64,000 nucleotides of DNA from NCBI GenBank assembly GCA_032629725.1, contig JAFEVB010000004.1, positions 930,001-994,000 on the forward strand. The letters are read 5' to 3'. Below are positions 10,229 to 22,362 of this stretch, piece by piece. A model generated the notes under the pieces. The model ran no database searches and was not told where the DNA came from. It was given only the letters and a program-made list of their open reading frames with translations. The first letter of the stretch is position 1; every line of letters begins with the position of its first letter. The DNA is from Gremmenia infestans. Taxonomy: Eukaryota; Ascomycota; Leotiomycetes; Helotiales; Hamatocanthoscyphaceae. The position numbers and the translations under genes are program-made.

Positions 10229-11884
10229 ATGGCGTTAATGCATTTTTGCAAAAAAGATCAACATTGCTGTTGATGCTGATGGGGAGACATCAGCTCAGCT
10301 CAAGAATAAGTTCAACAGTCTTATAGGCGTAAGTACTCACAAAAAGATATTGAGAAGCAATCTTTAATGTACACAGAATCTTGAGTCCTCGGGGTCTAAA
10401 CCAGCTCGACTGCTTATGAGGACAGTTGGAAATCTTTGAGAAACAGGGTTTCTGAAACACCCTCAAAATGTAATGGCGCCGTATTGAAACCCTTGGAAGA
10501 GCTTTAGAGAAGTCAAAAGATACCCCCATCCAAACCATAAAGATACACCGGGTTTTGATGCCCTTTCCAATGCGGTGTCGAGCTTAACTAAGGATTGCAA
10601 ATTCCACAAATTCAGGCCATGGTCCTAGACCGAGTGGAAAATAGAGATGGCCGGAGCTATTCGACGTACAACTCCCATCACTTAAACCGACTCTATTATA
10701 GAAGTTCGAGTGTTTTCCCGAAGCAAAATCTCGAGGGTATAGTTGCGATGAGATCGATGGGATTCAACTGGGGATTGAAGAAGCTTTTGTTCAGTGAGGG
10801 GTATTGCTGTTTTGCTCGCATAAGTGATAGAGCAACATAAATTCAGAGCATGCGATCTCAATTGCACTTGATAATTGAGAGGAATGGTTCAGTCCACCTG
10901 AAAACATTTGGCGGTGCGAATAGGAAGTGTGATTCTTTGAGCTTTCCTCGTTCTATACTGACACCCATTGCATGACACCGAGAGCTGCCGTTGCCGCCAA
11001 AAGTTTATAGAGTTAAAAGTAGAGGAGGATGAAGGAAAATATTGGCCAAAGTGGTTGCTGTTTCAAGCGAGAAGGGGGTTTTTAGATTTCTGGCCTGGCG
11101 ATGAGCTTAACAACGACTTCGGGGATGTACTTGATGTGCTTCATAGCGTTCAGATGCCCGTTGGTAATCGAGCTTGTGATCTGGCAAATTCAGCGACAGC
11201 AACTTGCAATCCTCATCCAAAGCCTATAGGTAAATGAATCTTTACTTGAAACGGTGTATGAAAACATAGAAAGTGCTACATTCAAGCTTCAGTAATTGAT
11301 CTCAGAATGCAGAAAGAATCCAGAGCAAGTCAGCAGGACTCCAGAGTCAAGAAGAATTCACGAATTAAAGTAACATTATCTCCTGAAATTAACTGCTACC
11401 TTAATTCCATACTACTTAGTTGTTTTGGGCGTCACCACGTGATAAGGCCCCCCTTTTTTCAAAAAGAAAAGCTATATAATATATAAGAATGCCTGGAATT
11501 GCTTCGAGTGTCCTTGTACCCATGCATCTACTAATATAGCAATACAATACATCGCGCCTATATGACAATTATACTAAACTTATTTAACACGAGGTTTATA
11601 GATTTCTAGGGGTCGTGACTTCCAAGTGAGGCATCAACAGCTCAAAAGGGAAAGATCTTGGCGCCAAGCTGATGCTCTGATGTGCTAGCGGACCAGCCGA
11701 CGAGCCGCTATTGGTACGCCCATTCGCAATTTTTAAATCAGCGACCCTTGGGGCTTACAGTACGTTAAAGATATAACAACGTCCGAAAGTGTGTAAGATG
11801 TGTTTTTCTTGTGAAAGGCAACACAGCCAGGACAGGACAGGATTTGCTTCACTGCCAAGACCGCCCTAGAGATAAATGTTTATC
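10229..11884. other. Degenerate region with gene-like fragments upstream of the P450
   Basis: No intact gene is seen. Near 10210-10330 two plus-strand frames join across a run of six A residues: NIGLNNLTNGVNAFLQK and then INIAVDADGETSAQLKNK. They would be continuous with one extra A, and are followed by a GTAAGT donor at 10329. Further open pieces lie at 10595-10840 and 10968-11237, both without an ATG. This looks like a decayed gene, but the family is not recognisable. Confidence 0.3.
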
Positions 11885-13661
11885 ATGACTTACAACGACG
11901 TATCTGCGGGTAATGCCTCCTTCGCGCAATCTGAAGACTTTACTTGTATAGCGGTTAATTGTGCATAGACGTTCAAGATAAATATGTCCATGGAGTTATA
12001 TCCCTCGCTGTCCTTGCATTAAGCGTAGCTCTATTCCGATTAGTCTATGCACCTCTTTTTTCCAGTCCGTTGTCCCGCATCCCAGGCCCCACGGCTTTTG
12101 CAGTAACACGCTGGCGTTTGGCCTACGAAGATTGGAAAGGTACTCGGACAAGCTATATCCATAAACTTCACTTGCAGTATGGCAATGCTGTCCGGATTGG
12201 GCCTAATGAGGTGTCTTTCAACCATCTAGTTGCTTTGCGCACAATATATGGTGCAGGAAGTGGCTTTGAGAGAGATACTTTCTATCGCATGTTCGATGTC
12301 TATGGCCGACAGAATCTTTTCACATTTGCCTCATCCAAGGCGCATGGGGATCGCAAGAAGCTGCTTAATCATGCGTATTCCAAAACAACAATTATGAAAG
12401 GTGCTATGGCGAATATGGTAGAAGAAAAGACACGTCAATTCATACGCTTGCTAGAAGACGAGCCTGAAACAGCGTCTGAGATTTTTGCCAGCTTGCACTA
12501 CTTTGCTATCGACTCAATTACCTCTTTTCTCTATGGTGATGATCACGGCGGCACCAGTGCTCTCAAGGGCTCATTATCTGATAGAGCGCTTCTTAGTGAT
12601 GTCATGGATCCATCTCGAAGGAAGCTCTCATGGTATGCGGTGCACTTTCCTAAATACACCAAATGGCTTTACACTCGCACTGGTGCCTTGGAACAAATTG
12701 TCAAGAGCATAGGCATGCTTCCGATGCAAAAGCCATCCACTTACACTGGCATTCGTGCCCACGCCTTGAAATCGTGGCAGATGTTCATAGCGGCACCTCT
12801 GGTAGAAAAGACCGAAAGTGTCAAGACAACCATTGTAGGAAGACTTTGGCAACATCAACAAAGCGGCAAGGGGATCAGACTCGATGACCTTGACATCGCG
12901 TCAGAATGTGCTGATCACTTACTCGCTGGGATTGACACCACGAGTGATACCTCGATGTTTCTCATCTGGGCGCTATCTCTCCCAGAAAACATCAGATTCC
13001 AACAGAAGCTTATTGACGAAATCTCACAACTTGAAAAATCTGTAATGGTTGAAGGTGGATTTCCTAACGTAACTGCAGCTGACCAGCTTCCCTTTCTCGA
13101 TGCTGTCATTAAGGAAACCTTGCGACTTTACAACCCTTTACCTGCTTCTGAACCTCGCAGTCTTCCTGTTGACTGCACAATCGCGGGATTTCTGGTACCA
13201 GCCAGAACGGTGGTCAGCATGGCACCCTTTTCGTTGCATCGTAATCCGAATGTATTCCCAGACCCACTCAAGTTCGACCCCGAGAGGTGGACACGGGAAT
13301 CGAGCGATTTGACGGAGATGAAAAGATGGTGGTGGGCTTTTTCCAGTGGAGGGAGAATGTGTATAGGTATGCAGTAAGTTAGAACTGGCATTTGGAAACA
13401 AATATGAGGGTGCTAATCTTGATAGTCTTGCAATGGCTGAAATGACCACACTCGTAGCAGCTGTGTATAAGAATTACAGTACTAAGATACAGGATCGTCA
13501 GGAAGGTATGTCTCCTGGAATCACAAGCAGATTCGAGGTATTCTCGGATGAAAATTTTGCAAAAGTTGGGGTAGGTTATGCGGGCATCCTTGATACTTAA
13601 TGTATATGCTAACTTTATGTAGGAGCACACATGCTGGATTGACTTCAAAAAGTTAAAGTGA
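11885..13661 (+). CDS. Cytochrome P450 monooxygenase
   Basis: Exons 11885-11909, 11969-13373, 13426-13570 and 13623-13661 give 537 aa. The large frame has no ATG; a 25-nt first exon (MTYNDVSA) joined over a 59-bp intron supplies one in phase. An N-terminal membrane anchor (residues about 15-35) is followed by the Pro-rich hinge SRIPGP. The I-helix reads AGIDTTSDT, the K-helix ExxR is KETLR, PERF is DPERW, and the heme-Cys loop is FSSGGRMCIG continuing to MHLAMAEMT, which is only restored by the 13374-13425 intron. The product should be a microsomal oxidase. The substrate is unknown; the neighbours do not form an obvious metabolite cluster (no PKS, NRPS or terpene gene seen). It converges on the RidA-family gene with 126 bp between stops. 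Family certain, exons well supported. Confidence 0.93.
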
Positions 13662-13787
13662 ACAAGCTTAATATTTATGGACGTGGGTATGCAATATAAT
13701 TCACGTGAAGGTTAAATCGAGGCAGACGTTTGTATTCGTTAACCACATCCTCAAAGAAAGGATCATTCTCCCTCTACAATAACCACC

Positions 13788-14415
13788 TTAGATCTCCGCA
13801 GCAACGCACTCAATCTCAACCTTAGCCCCTCCAGGCAACCCCTGAATAAACACGCAAGCCCTCGGCGGCTTTGGATCTGGCATCAACTAAACACTCTGTA
13901 TCAGCCTTCCCTCACAAACTCACTCTATTGTCCATCTTCCTATCAACCAGAAACCCCTATAAATACATAACATACCTTACTATACACCTCATTCATACCC
14001 GCATAATCCGCCTTATCCACCATATAAATATTGACCTTCAACACACGCTCCAGCGCACTACCAGACGCTTCCAAGATCGCGGAAAGGTTTGCAAACGTCT
14101 TGGCAGTCTGCTCCTTGATGTCCTCAGACACTAGCTTTCCCTGCACGTCGGCGCCGACTTGCTATAGTACGTGATATAAGTATCTACTTACTTGAATAGA
14201 ACTCCTATCCGATATCAGAGTAGGGTCTAGGGGCTCTTACACCGGCACAGTACACAACCCCATTATAGACTTTGGCGTGATCTGCAAATCAAAAAGTCAG
14301 CCGCTTAACGTGATATAATACCCCTGATTTTCGATTTTCGGTAAAACTTACGGAATAGCCCAGGAGGGAAAGCACACGCTTTATCGGATAGCACTGCTTT
14401 GATTTCGCCGCCCAT
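13788..14415 (-). CDS. RidA/YjgF/Hmf1-family protein (2-iminobutanoate/2-iminopropanoate deaminase type)
   Basis: Exons on the minus strand: 14352-14415, 14241-14281, 13976-14161 and 13788-13886 (129 aa, the normal family length). Introns are 70, 79 and 89 bp and all joins keep phase. Typical segments are PPGLFHHAKVYNGVVYCAGQ, then QTAKTFANLSAILEASGS, then VLKVNIYMVD, and the C-terminal RACVFIQGLPGGAKVEIECV with the catalytic-pocket Arg. Family members form trimers that hydrolyse reactive enamine/imine intermediates from PLP enzymes; in fungi they are cytosolic or mitochondrial. No clear mitochondrial presequence is seen. It is convergent with the P450, which may be coincidence. Confidence 0.9.
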
Positions 14416-15600
14416 GATGAATGAAAGTCCTAGGGGGAAAAGTGTGAAAGTATAGAAAAGTAAGTGAGTTGAGTTGAAGTAAAGTAGCGTGCAATACGTA
14501 AATTAACTCTTGATGTGATCAAAACGCGTCGGACAATACGGCAGTCGATAAAGAGGTTGATTTTTATAAGTGGAATAATCAAGCGCAAAAGTGGAGGAAC
14601 AAAGTCGGGCGCTACGCCGATGGATCAACTTACCGATGGATCAACTTATCTCGACCTCTCTCTCGTATACTCTACTCGGCTAGATTTATATTGAAGAGTG
14701 GAGGGGATGATCAGGTAAGCACATACGTAAGTAAGGTCAACAGAACAGTCAAGTTGGCAATGTCTACATAAATTTCCAAGCAGCTCCCAAACCCTCAATA
14801 CAACAGCCGCCTTATATCATCAAAACAAGTATAGAAGTCTAAAACCCCCAAGAGCGACCTCTCTCCCCTTCCCATCCGACGCCGACGTCCTAAGTGTTCG
14901 CCGCCCCGCTATCCTATATCACCACCTAATCCCGAGACCGTCGACTCCTTCTCGTCTCGTTTCCTTGACGATGGGATGAATATGTAGGTAGAGTTGAAGT
15001 AGGAGTTGGGAGAGGGAATCGGGATTAGGAAAACTACTCGTAAGATTACATGAAATAGTTGAACAAAGCTTACTTATACAAGATGATAAAATTTAAGGGC
15101 CTAGCAATTTAGGCAACATCGACCTGATTACCTATTCCTTTCTGCAAAGATCAATTAACAGAATGACAAAGAATGGCCTTGTCACAAACACTACACCTCA
15201 CAGAGTCTAAGATAAGAGTTGCATGCATACTCTACGACGATACTTCAGATTATTCCCAACGGTAGACTTTTCCATTCCATTCCATTCCTCGCTCCTTCCT
15301 TCCTTCCCACTTACAACGAACGCCCTACTTATTACACACCACAAACCAACCCCTCTAGCATCCCTATCCCATCCATCCATCGTAGATACACGTATGCTCA
15401 AGCATCCCATCTATAAAAATAAAACACTGGCTTTCTTTTGCACGGTAGACTAGTTGGTAATGAGTACAGACCCAAAAGGAAGATTATTAAAAAAACCGTA
15501 ACGGTAAAGGAAAACGGGCCCCGGGGTATCCGATCTTTAATTGAGAAAAACCTGAACGCAAAAGAAAAACCTTTCCTCCCTCCATTGTATCCTCCTCGTG
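14416..15600. other. Intergenic, RidA 5' flank and RhoGAP 3' flank
   Basis: No gene, RNA or mobile element is recognised. It holds pyrimidine-rich stretches and short, low-complexity open frames at 15200-15750 that overlap both strands. Confidence 0.5.
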
Positions 15601-18564
15601 TCACCGCAGTGGTTGTTCGGTTTGAGAAGGTGTTGGTTCCTCGGCTACTTTCTCGTGGAGTTGTTCCCTCGGTATCTCGATGCTTTTCCCTCTGGCGGGA
15701 AGAGTGGTACTTAAGCTCATACGCTCAGACGCAGGTGGGCTCTTAGTCCGTTCCTTTTCTGCCTCTTTCTCCTCTCGCTTTTCCCGAAGCTTGTTCTTGA
15801 ATCTACCGAGAAGACCCCTTTTCTCTTCGGTACCTGCGTTGCTTCCGCTCTCGTTGCTTGGTTGAGGATGTGCTGCGGCAAGGGTAGATTCAGACCCCAC
15901 AGGAACCGTATCACCTGTAAAGCTCTTTCGTGGACGCGATGCGCTTCCAACAGAAATTGAGCTAGCTCTGGCACCAACATCTGATCCCATACCTTTCTTC
16001 GGTGAAAGGGCGCTCCCCGGGGGCTGGGAATTATCGCGCTGGCGTGAAAGCCTCCATCGAGATCGCTTCTCTTTTAATTCCATGATAGCTTGCTCATCTC
16101 CGTGATCCATATCAGAATGGTCGTTAAACGAAGAGTGCGAATGAACTGAAGCCGTTGGTGAAGTGATGGGTTTCAACGTTTGGTCGGAGGTTTGAGCATG
16201 CTCTTGGGGGTGTTCTTGCTGGTGCCCAAGTGGGTCGGCTTGAGGAATCTCACTGACTGGTGGAGTTGGCGCTGTGTTGGATACCTCGGGATATTTAGAA
16301 GCCATACTCTCCAAGACAGGGTGCTCTACTAAGTCTTGCGGCCCGCGGGTTGGTAGGAACGCCGGAGATACAGAAGTTGAATGCTGCTGGCCGTGAAGCG
16401 AATTTGTCGAGCTGTGGGCACTTGGATTCGAGCTACTCGGGATCCGCTTCCTCGGATTCTTCCTCAGCTTATTAGGCTGCCTCCTCTCGCTGTCGGCTGT
16501 AGGCGATCGATTGAACAGATTAGACACAGTTCTCTCTTTCGCCGGCGTTTCCAACAGTCTCTCGCCATGCTCATGAGCACCAATTAATCTCTCCTGGCTT
16601 GTGACAGCCGATGAGGGAGCCTGCGAGGATGGCGCCAAGCTCGATTTGCCCATTGGCGAAGCAGGTACTAAACCGGGCGAAGAAGGTGCAACAGGCCTTT
16701 GTGCCGGTGATAAACTGCGGGGAACTGTGCCTTGTTTGGGGACGAACATGGCACCTGTCGGCGATGGCGATCCAGAGTTCTTCTGTAATCTGCCGGATGG
16801 CAATCCGGGTGACTTTTTTGAAGGAACTGTATTGCTTCGATGAATGCCCCCAGTGTTAGGATGGGCCAAAGGATTTCCGTAAGCAGGACTGGCTGGACTT
16901 GGTGCACCATTCGATTGTCTCGAATTCCTTGATGATACCGAGACGTTTCGGCGAACTCCCCCAAATTTCCGGATGCTATCTGCACCAGCGCTCGCATTCG
17001 ATGCGGATCTCCCAACCATCTTTGATTTGCTTGGAGTGCTAGGCGTTCCTGGAGGCGGTGTACCTCCTGACACCTCTTGCACGGTCTGTTCATCCGCAGC
17101 TGTGCCCCGCATTCCGATCAGAAAGTTGTCTTGATTCTCAATCAAGAATATCAATACATCCTGACTCAGTCGGTACTCGCTAGGTGCCATATCGTGAGAT
17201 GGGTGTGAAAGCATCCCTGGTTGAAAGATGGCTGCGAGATTTTGAGAGTTCATGCGATTCTCGTCGGCCTTGGACGCGAAGACAGCAAGCAAGTCGAGAA
17301 TGTAGAGTAAAAGTTGGCGGTTAAGTGGAGGTAGCTCAGTAATTAATCGCTGATAGGTAACGATAGCTTTGTTGATGTCGAAGGTGTCTGGCAATTGCAT
17401 GCCCTCGTTATCACCAACAGCTTGCATTACATGTCCACGAAGAGGCGCTCGAAATCGGTCGTACAGATCTAATGGGACAATAGGTTCGGGAAGCTGATTA
17501 AGATATCTTCGCAGAACGTTCGCCGCATCGTGGACCGTATATCCATTCCAGTCAAGGCCTTTTCCGTATCTGTCCGGCGAGTCAAATATCGTCTTCAGTT
17601 CTTTGATCCGTTTCTCTGAACCACTGAGTCGAAATATGCCCTCGACATTAGTAGCTGCAAATATTAGCTTGTCTCGGTCAAATGTGACAATAATTGCTCA
17701 CCTTTCTCCTTCAAGTACACTCCACATTTCGCCACAACAATCGGCACATAACCATATATATAACTTTTCCCTTCGGGATCGACAAGTGAGATGGCAACGT
17801 TCGCATAAGTGATGCTTTGGCGGAGCGGGACCCCGAATATGCCTGTCGGGTGGTCTACTGTATCACCTGATTGTTTAGCATATCTCTTTGATTTGTGAGA
17901 CCAGCGTGACTTCATCAAACGTAGCTTCAACGCATCTGTAGCAAATATTTGTGGAGAGGATTTGCGCATCCGCTTGGTGCTAGGTTGTTTGCCTGCGCCA
18001 AATATCTCACTTGGATCTGGCGAAGTCATAACAGTGGAGGCTGATTTCAATCTCCGAGTCTTGTTTCGCAAGATTAGGAAGAGTCTATTGGAGCGTGACC
18101 ATCATACTTTGTGGTCTCTGTCGTTGGCAAGGAGAGTGATTGGGACGTCTTCTGAGGGAGCCACGGCTTTTGTCGTTTGATGGATGGGGGACGCATCAAA
18201 ACCCGTGAATAATAGATGTCCTCCACTTGCATCCCCCAATTTGCTAGTCTTCTCAGCTGGAGAGTGCCTGGTATTGAGGAAGTAGGACTACTAGTCCTCA
18301 CTACACAGGAGCGTAATTGTGGGAAAGAACTTCCATATTCGGCTCGCCAAAATTCGTATAGAGGTGCCTGCTTTCAAATGACGGATCGTGGAAGTAATTA
18401 CCCTGTGTCTCATGCTTTGGGCGGTCTTTCCTAAATCTCGCCCACCATGATTTCAAGTTCTCTGCCGGAGGGGATGCTGCTTGGTGTGCAGGGGTGACGG
18501 GGGCCGGCTGGGGGGTCATGAAAGGCTGCTGCGACGAAGAAGCTGCTGGGAAGTCGGAAGTCAT
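15601..18564 (-). CDS. Sac7-type Rho GTPase-activating protein
   Basis: Exons: 18402-18564, 17702-17842 (acceptor could instead be about 18 nt upstream, in the same phase) and 15601-17654. Exon 1 encodes an N-terminus with ENLKSWWARFRKD; joining it to exon 2 gives HETQ-GIFGVPLRQSITYANVAI, as in Sac7 homologues. The RhoGAP domain has the arginine finger in VEGIFRLSGSEKR, then NVLRRYLNQLPEPIVP, then LNRQLLLYILDLLAVFA and NLAAIFQPGMLSHPSHDM. A long Ser/Pro-rich tail of about 500 residues ends in a basic coiled stretch (RFKNKLREKREEKEAEKER). Such proteins switch off Rho1 and control wall integrity and actin. Intron 1 is unusually long (about 560 bp) and contains an open frame in the same phase as exon 2, so an alternative first exon is possible. 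Intron 2 is 17655-17701. Confidence 0.88.
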
Positions 18565-20113
18565 ATCGAAGGTGGTCGACCCAATCTGCTAGTCGTCGTC
18601 TGGAGGGGTATATGCTGGCTCTGGCGATAGAAGCCTCGCGCGGCGTAGGTAGCCGGATAGTTTGATGATTACTCGCGCAAGCTGAGCTGTGAAATTCGGA
18701 TTGATACTGATATCGGTCGCAGCAAACATGTACCTGGGTATGGAAGATATAAGATGCTCTAGAGCTTCCGATATCTGCGAAAACAGCGGCCGGGCTCTCT
18801 GAAGAGGTGTAGATCGAGGTGGAGATTGCGGGTCGCTGGAGGTGATTGGGCGCAAGACGCGACCGTGGGCGAACAGGCGAGCGCTGCGACGGCGGATGGC
18901 TGGAGGATGAAAGCTGTATGAGTGGATGGAGTGAAGAATTGTGCAAATGCAGCGAGGATGTGACCGCGTCGTGCGCGACTGAGTGTGCTGGGTGTTGCCA
19001 GTGAGCTTGGTGCTTGGTGAGTTCAAGTTCAAGTTCAAGTTCAAGTTCGACGATGCGATGCGGTTGCTGCAACTTGGATGCCCAGATGCCCAGATGCCCC
19101 AATCATCGCTCGCTTACTATAGCGCGGGCCGCATTGGGTTTGGCGGTAGGGTGTCGAGGGTATTTAGGTAGGTACCTAGGCAACTTTATTCCTCACACCA
19201 ACAGCTGACCCAGAGATCTTCCTTCACTTCCAAGATGTTGATACTCATTCATCAGTGCGGGGAAAGGATTTGCAAAGGTCAGGTAGTCAGGTAGTCAAGT
19301 AGTCAGCCAACGACGTATTTACGGTAGATAGGATAAGTGTAGGTGTAGGTAGTACTTTTGAGGGTGGCGATGATGATGAGGCTGGTGGATGGCGAATTTG
19401 CTGTTAATAGATGACAAGACAAGGGTGTATCTGTATATCGGTAGCAATACTACCTACGTACCTACGTATCTACGTACCGACCTACTACTCCCTACTCTTC
19501 CCTTTCCCCAGCCTCCAGGCCATATGAAGGTATCAAAGCACTGCGGCGCCACATGGCGGGAAAGTCAGCCACTTTTCCATAATTAGCGTCACTATGATGC
19601 AAAGGTTTGGTGTCTGGATCCTTGCTGGGAAGCTAGGTATGAAAACCCCGGACAATTATACAGAGATTCTGGTATATAGGTAGTAAATCGTTGTATTTTT
19701 ACCGTTTGATTTTCTCAGAGATATACCAGAATAGTCATAGTCATAAAATCCCAGACTCTCTCTATCAGTTTATCCCGGCTACTTATCAGATGAAAATGCG
19801 ACTGCGACCCCAATATCCAACCCCAACGAGCCAACCCAGCCCAGCCCAGCCCAATCCAATGCATTGGTCGGAGAAACTCAGAGCGAGCCCCGATGACGCT
19901 AAGCTTAGGTAATATTCGCTTAAAATTCTTAGACTGACACTGGCTAGACTGGAACTGGACCGTCAAAAAAGTATCCTAAGCCAAGTCCAAGCTATCAGCC
20001 TCATTTGCATTGACGTCTCTCCTCATTGCAGCCCTTTCTCAAAGAAAATACTCGACTCTTCAAATAACCCTTCTCCCTACGACCTTCAAATACCTACCAT
20101 CGAGATCATCGAG
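18565..20113. other. Shared upstream region of the divergent RhoGAP and TIM9 genes
   Basis: No convincing gene. An imperfect GTTCAA hexamer tract is at 19021-19048. ACCTACGT-like motifs cluster at 19150-19180 and 19450-19490, as often seen in promoters of such fungi. Minus-strand open frames at 18431-19102 and 18589-19044 overlap the RhoGAP leader and exon 1 and have no recognisable content. Confidence 0.45.
19021..19048 (+). repeat. Hexanucleotide repeat (GTTCAA)n
   Basis: Four and two-thirds copies of GTTCAA, in the presumed RhoGAP leader or promoter. It produces a run of Leu-Glu or Lys-Phe in shadow frames. Confidence 0.8.
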
Positions 20114-20590
20114 ATGGATTCGTGCGTACTTACAACGGCGAACGCTGCTGAATCAAAGTTAACTTGTTGACAGACTTACGGCTTCAGAGCAAAGAGAGCT
20201 CCAGTCGCGCATGGAGAGGAAGCAGATGAAGGAATTCATGGGCGTGAGTCAATCCTGGCTCGTACTTGAAGCTTATCGGATCTACTGTACCTTTTGAGTT
20301 GCTGCTTTCCAGCTGCATTCCCTGCTCAAGAACAGACCCTACGAGCTTCAAATGCATTTACCCATCTACCAAAGGAACACAGCTAACAGACTTCTCAGAT
20401 GTTCTCCAACCTCGTAACCCACTGCTTCGACTCCTGCGTCGACGACTTCACTACCAAATCCCTCGTCCAGCGCGAAACCGGCTGCGTATCGCGATGCGTC
20501 AAGAAGTTCATGGCGGGTAGTGAGAGGATCGGTACAAGGTTCCAGGAACAGCAGGCACAGATGATGAACCAACCACCACCCGGGAGATAG
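20114..20590 (+). CDS. TIM9: Mitochondrial intermembrane space chaperone Tim9
   Basis: Exons 20114-20121, 20174-20243 and 20399-20590 give 89 aa, the normal size of small Tims. The first coding exon is only 8 nt (ATGGATTC); the join gives MDSLTASEQRELQSRMERKQ. The twin CX3C motifs are CFDSC and CVSRC, forming the two disulphides that stabilise the helical hairpin. ERKQMKEFMGMFSNLV before the first motif and FMAGSERIGTRFQEQ after the second match Tim9 rather than Tim8, Tim10 or Tim13. With Tim10 it forms the hexamer that escorts hydrophobic carrier precursors through the intermembrane space to TIM22; import uses the Mia40 pathway. Introns are 52 and 155 bp. Confidence 0.95.
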
Positions 20591-22103
20591 GATCGTCGTG
20601 GTGGAGATGGAGAGACTTTGGGGTCTGGGGATGAAATAATGAGCTCTGTAGATCTGGAGGATTGTACGATAGAGATGGGAGGGGGAAAAAGAGGCTTCTT
20701 GTATGTCGATAAACATTTTACCTAGGGAGCTGGACATGGTGTATTCGTCATCTGCTTGATGTAGTGTACATGAATGGTGGTGATTTTGATAATGAAAGTC
20801 AGATTCCACTCCACTCCACTTCCACTTCGTGCAGATCTCCGACTTCAGAAAATGGGGTGCAATTGCTCTTGCAAGGAGAATTCATAAGCGGAAAACAGTA
20901 TACAAATCATTGTAAGAATGGATTTACAGAGCGGCAAGTGCCAGCATACATTTATGAATATGAATATTACAAATCCAAATGCGGCAATAAGAACTCGAAA
21001 GTTTTGTTGCACATCGCAACCTGCCCTCCAAACCTGCCCTTTCAAACCTGCCCTTTCAAACCTGCCCTTTCAAACCTGCCCTTTCAAACCTGCCCTCAAC
21101 CATTCCCGCTCAAACATGGCAGGTCAGTTCGACCTGGGTAAACCGACCTATATTATCAGCTTTCTTCCTTGCCCTTGCTGCAATGTTAGTTCCACCCCGC
21201 CCCCCCTCCTCTGATCCGAATTATATTTCCGTTTTAGAGATTAATTTTCAAAAATGTCTTATTGCATTTCGCATTCTTCTAAACAGGTCATTTCGATCTA
21301 GAAACACAGTATTAGGAGCCGCTGGTTTTGTTGGCCCTTAAGCCACCTAATTCTTTATTGTTTGCCTTGAAACCCAAGCTGGCAGATCTCTATGCTTGGT
21401 TTTTTTGTATCATTGGCTGGACGCTTCCCTAAGACTTCAAGCTCCGGGAAATATTTCATTACATTTCGGGTTTACCTAAATAGGTATCTTATATCTAAAG
21501 CGACCTAGGATTATCTTAAACCAAAGATTATTCCCTGTTTCGGAGAATTCTATGTTTTGTTGCACATTGCACTTGATGCCGTAGAATCTCCGAGATTTCT
21601 TGAAAAATATTTTTAACGGAACTTTCTTTTGGTGGGGGTTTTCACATCCGCTATATTGCAGCACTTGTTAAAGCATTATTCTCTTCTATGCTATATAACG
21701 TTACTGAAATCTTGTGCAAGAGAGGATAAAACTCTTAATATTCTTATGTATATAGATCTATACTTGCTAACTTTTTGAATTGTAACTCCAAGGCGAATCA
21801 AGTGCGACTCAAGACATCCTTTTTCATTAAAACCCCAAGTCACCTGAGTTCGTTGCCCATATAATCTGTGCGTTACTCCATAATCCACCCTGCTTTCAGG
21901 CCGCGCACTCTCGAAATACTCGAAATACACTACTCCTCTCGGATATCTCACCATTGACTCGGCTCGCTCGGATACCATGCTCACAGCCCATGATTCCCCT
22001 CTAGTTGTCCCAGCAACGGACATACCAACCTCAGACTCCAAAGGACTCATTATAGAAAGCATAAAGCCGTCTAAAACCTATTAATTAATCCAAATCCCTA
22101 CGC
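20591..22103. other. Intergenic with a 14-bp minisatellite
   Basis: Apart from the tandem repeat at about 21020-21100 no gene is supported. A minus-strand frame at 21691-22062 is open but unrecognised and starts just past the stop of a decayed fragment. Confidence 0.4.
21020..21100 (+). repeat. Minisatellite, unit about 14 bp (CTGCCCTTTCAAAC)
   Basis: About four perfect copies of the unit flanked by diverged copies (CTGCCCTCCAAAC on the left, CTGCCCTCAAC on the right), in intergenic DNA downstream of TIM9. Confidence 0.9.
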
Positions 22104-22362
22104 CTCAATCCTCATTCACCAGCTCATGTAAGTCCTCAGCTTTAACCTCTAACCTAAACTGCTCCTCCAGCGAGTTCCCATCAACACTCCCCTCAAAACT
22201 CGTCTCCCCACATAGTGCCCCTCATCACCCCAATACGCTCCCTCACAACCTCCTCATTCCTCTCCACCTTCCACCACCACGCCCTTACGCCCCTCGGCGC
22301 CCACCTAACATCATCCCTCCCCCCCTCAGCATATAACATTCCGAGGGATTTCTACACCCTCT
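22104..22362 (-). pseudogene. Fragment of an unrecognised protein gene, frameshifted
   Basis: On the minus strand an open piece reads GMLYAEGGRDDVRWAPRG, then VRAWWWKVERNEEVVRER, and ends in WGDEF at a stop. One base further on, in the next frame, it continues as EGSVDGNSLEEQ to LHELVNED and a stop at 22104-22106. A run of four T at the junction suggests a 1-bp insertion. The text looks like a real protein C-terminus (charged, Trp-rich) but I cannot name it. No start is found; the upstream part is absent or spliced differently. Confidence 0.35.

Noticed and set aside
18431..19102. Minus-strand frames of 223 and 151 codons upstream of RhoGAP
   Set aside because: They overlap the RhoGAP leader and first exon in other frames, are Ser/His/Pro-rich with a hexamer-derived Leu-Glu run, and show no domain.
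20366..20809. 147-codon frame antisense to TIM9
   Set aside because: It is the shadow of the third TIM9 exon, whose twin CX3C motifs establish the coding strand.
21020..21100. CRISPR-like array
   Set aside because: Units are contiguous 14-mers without spacers, in a eukaryotic genome; it is a minisatellite.
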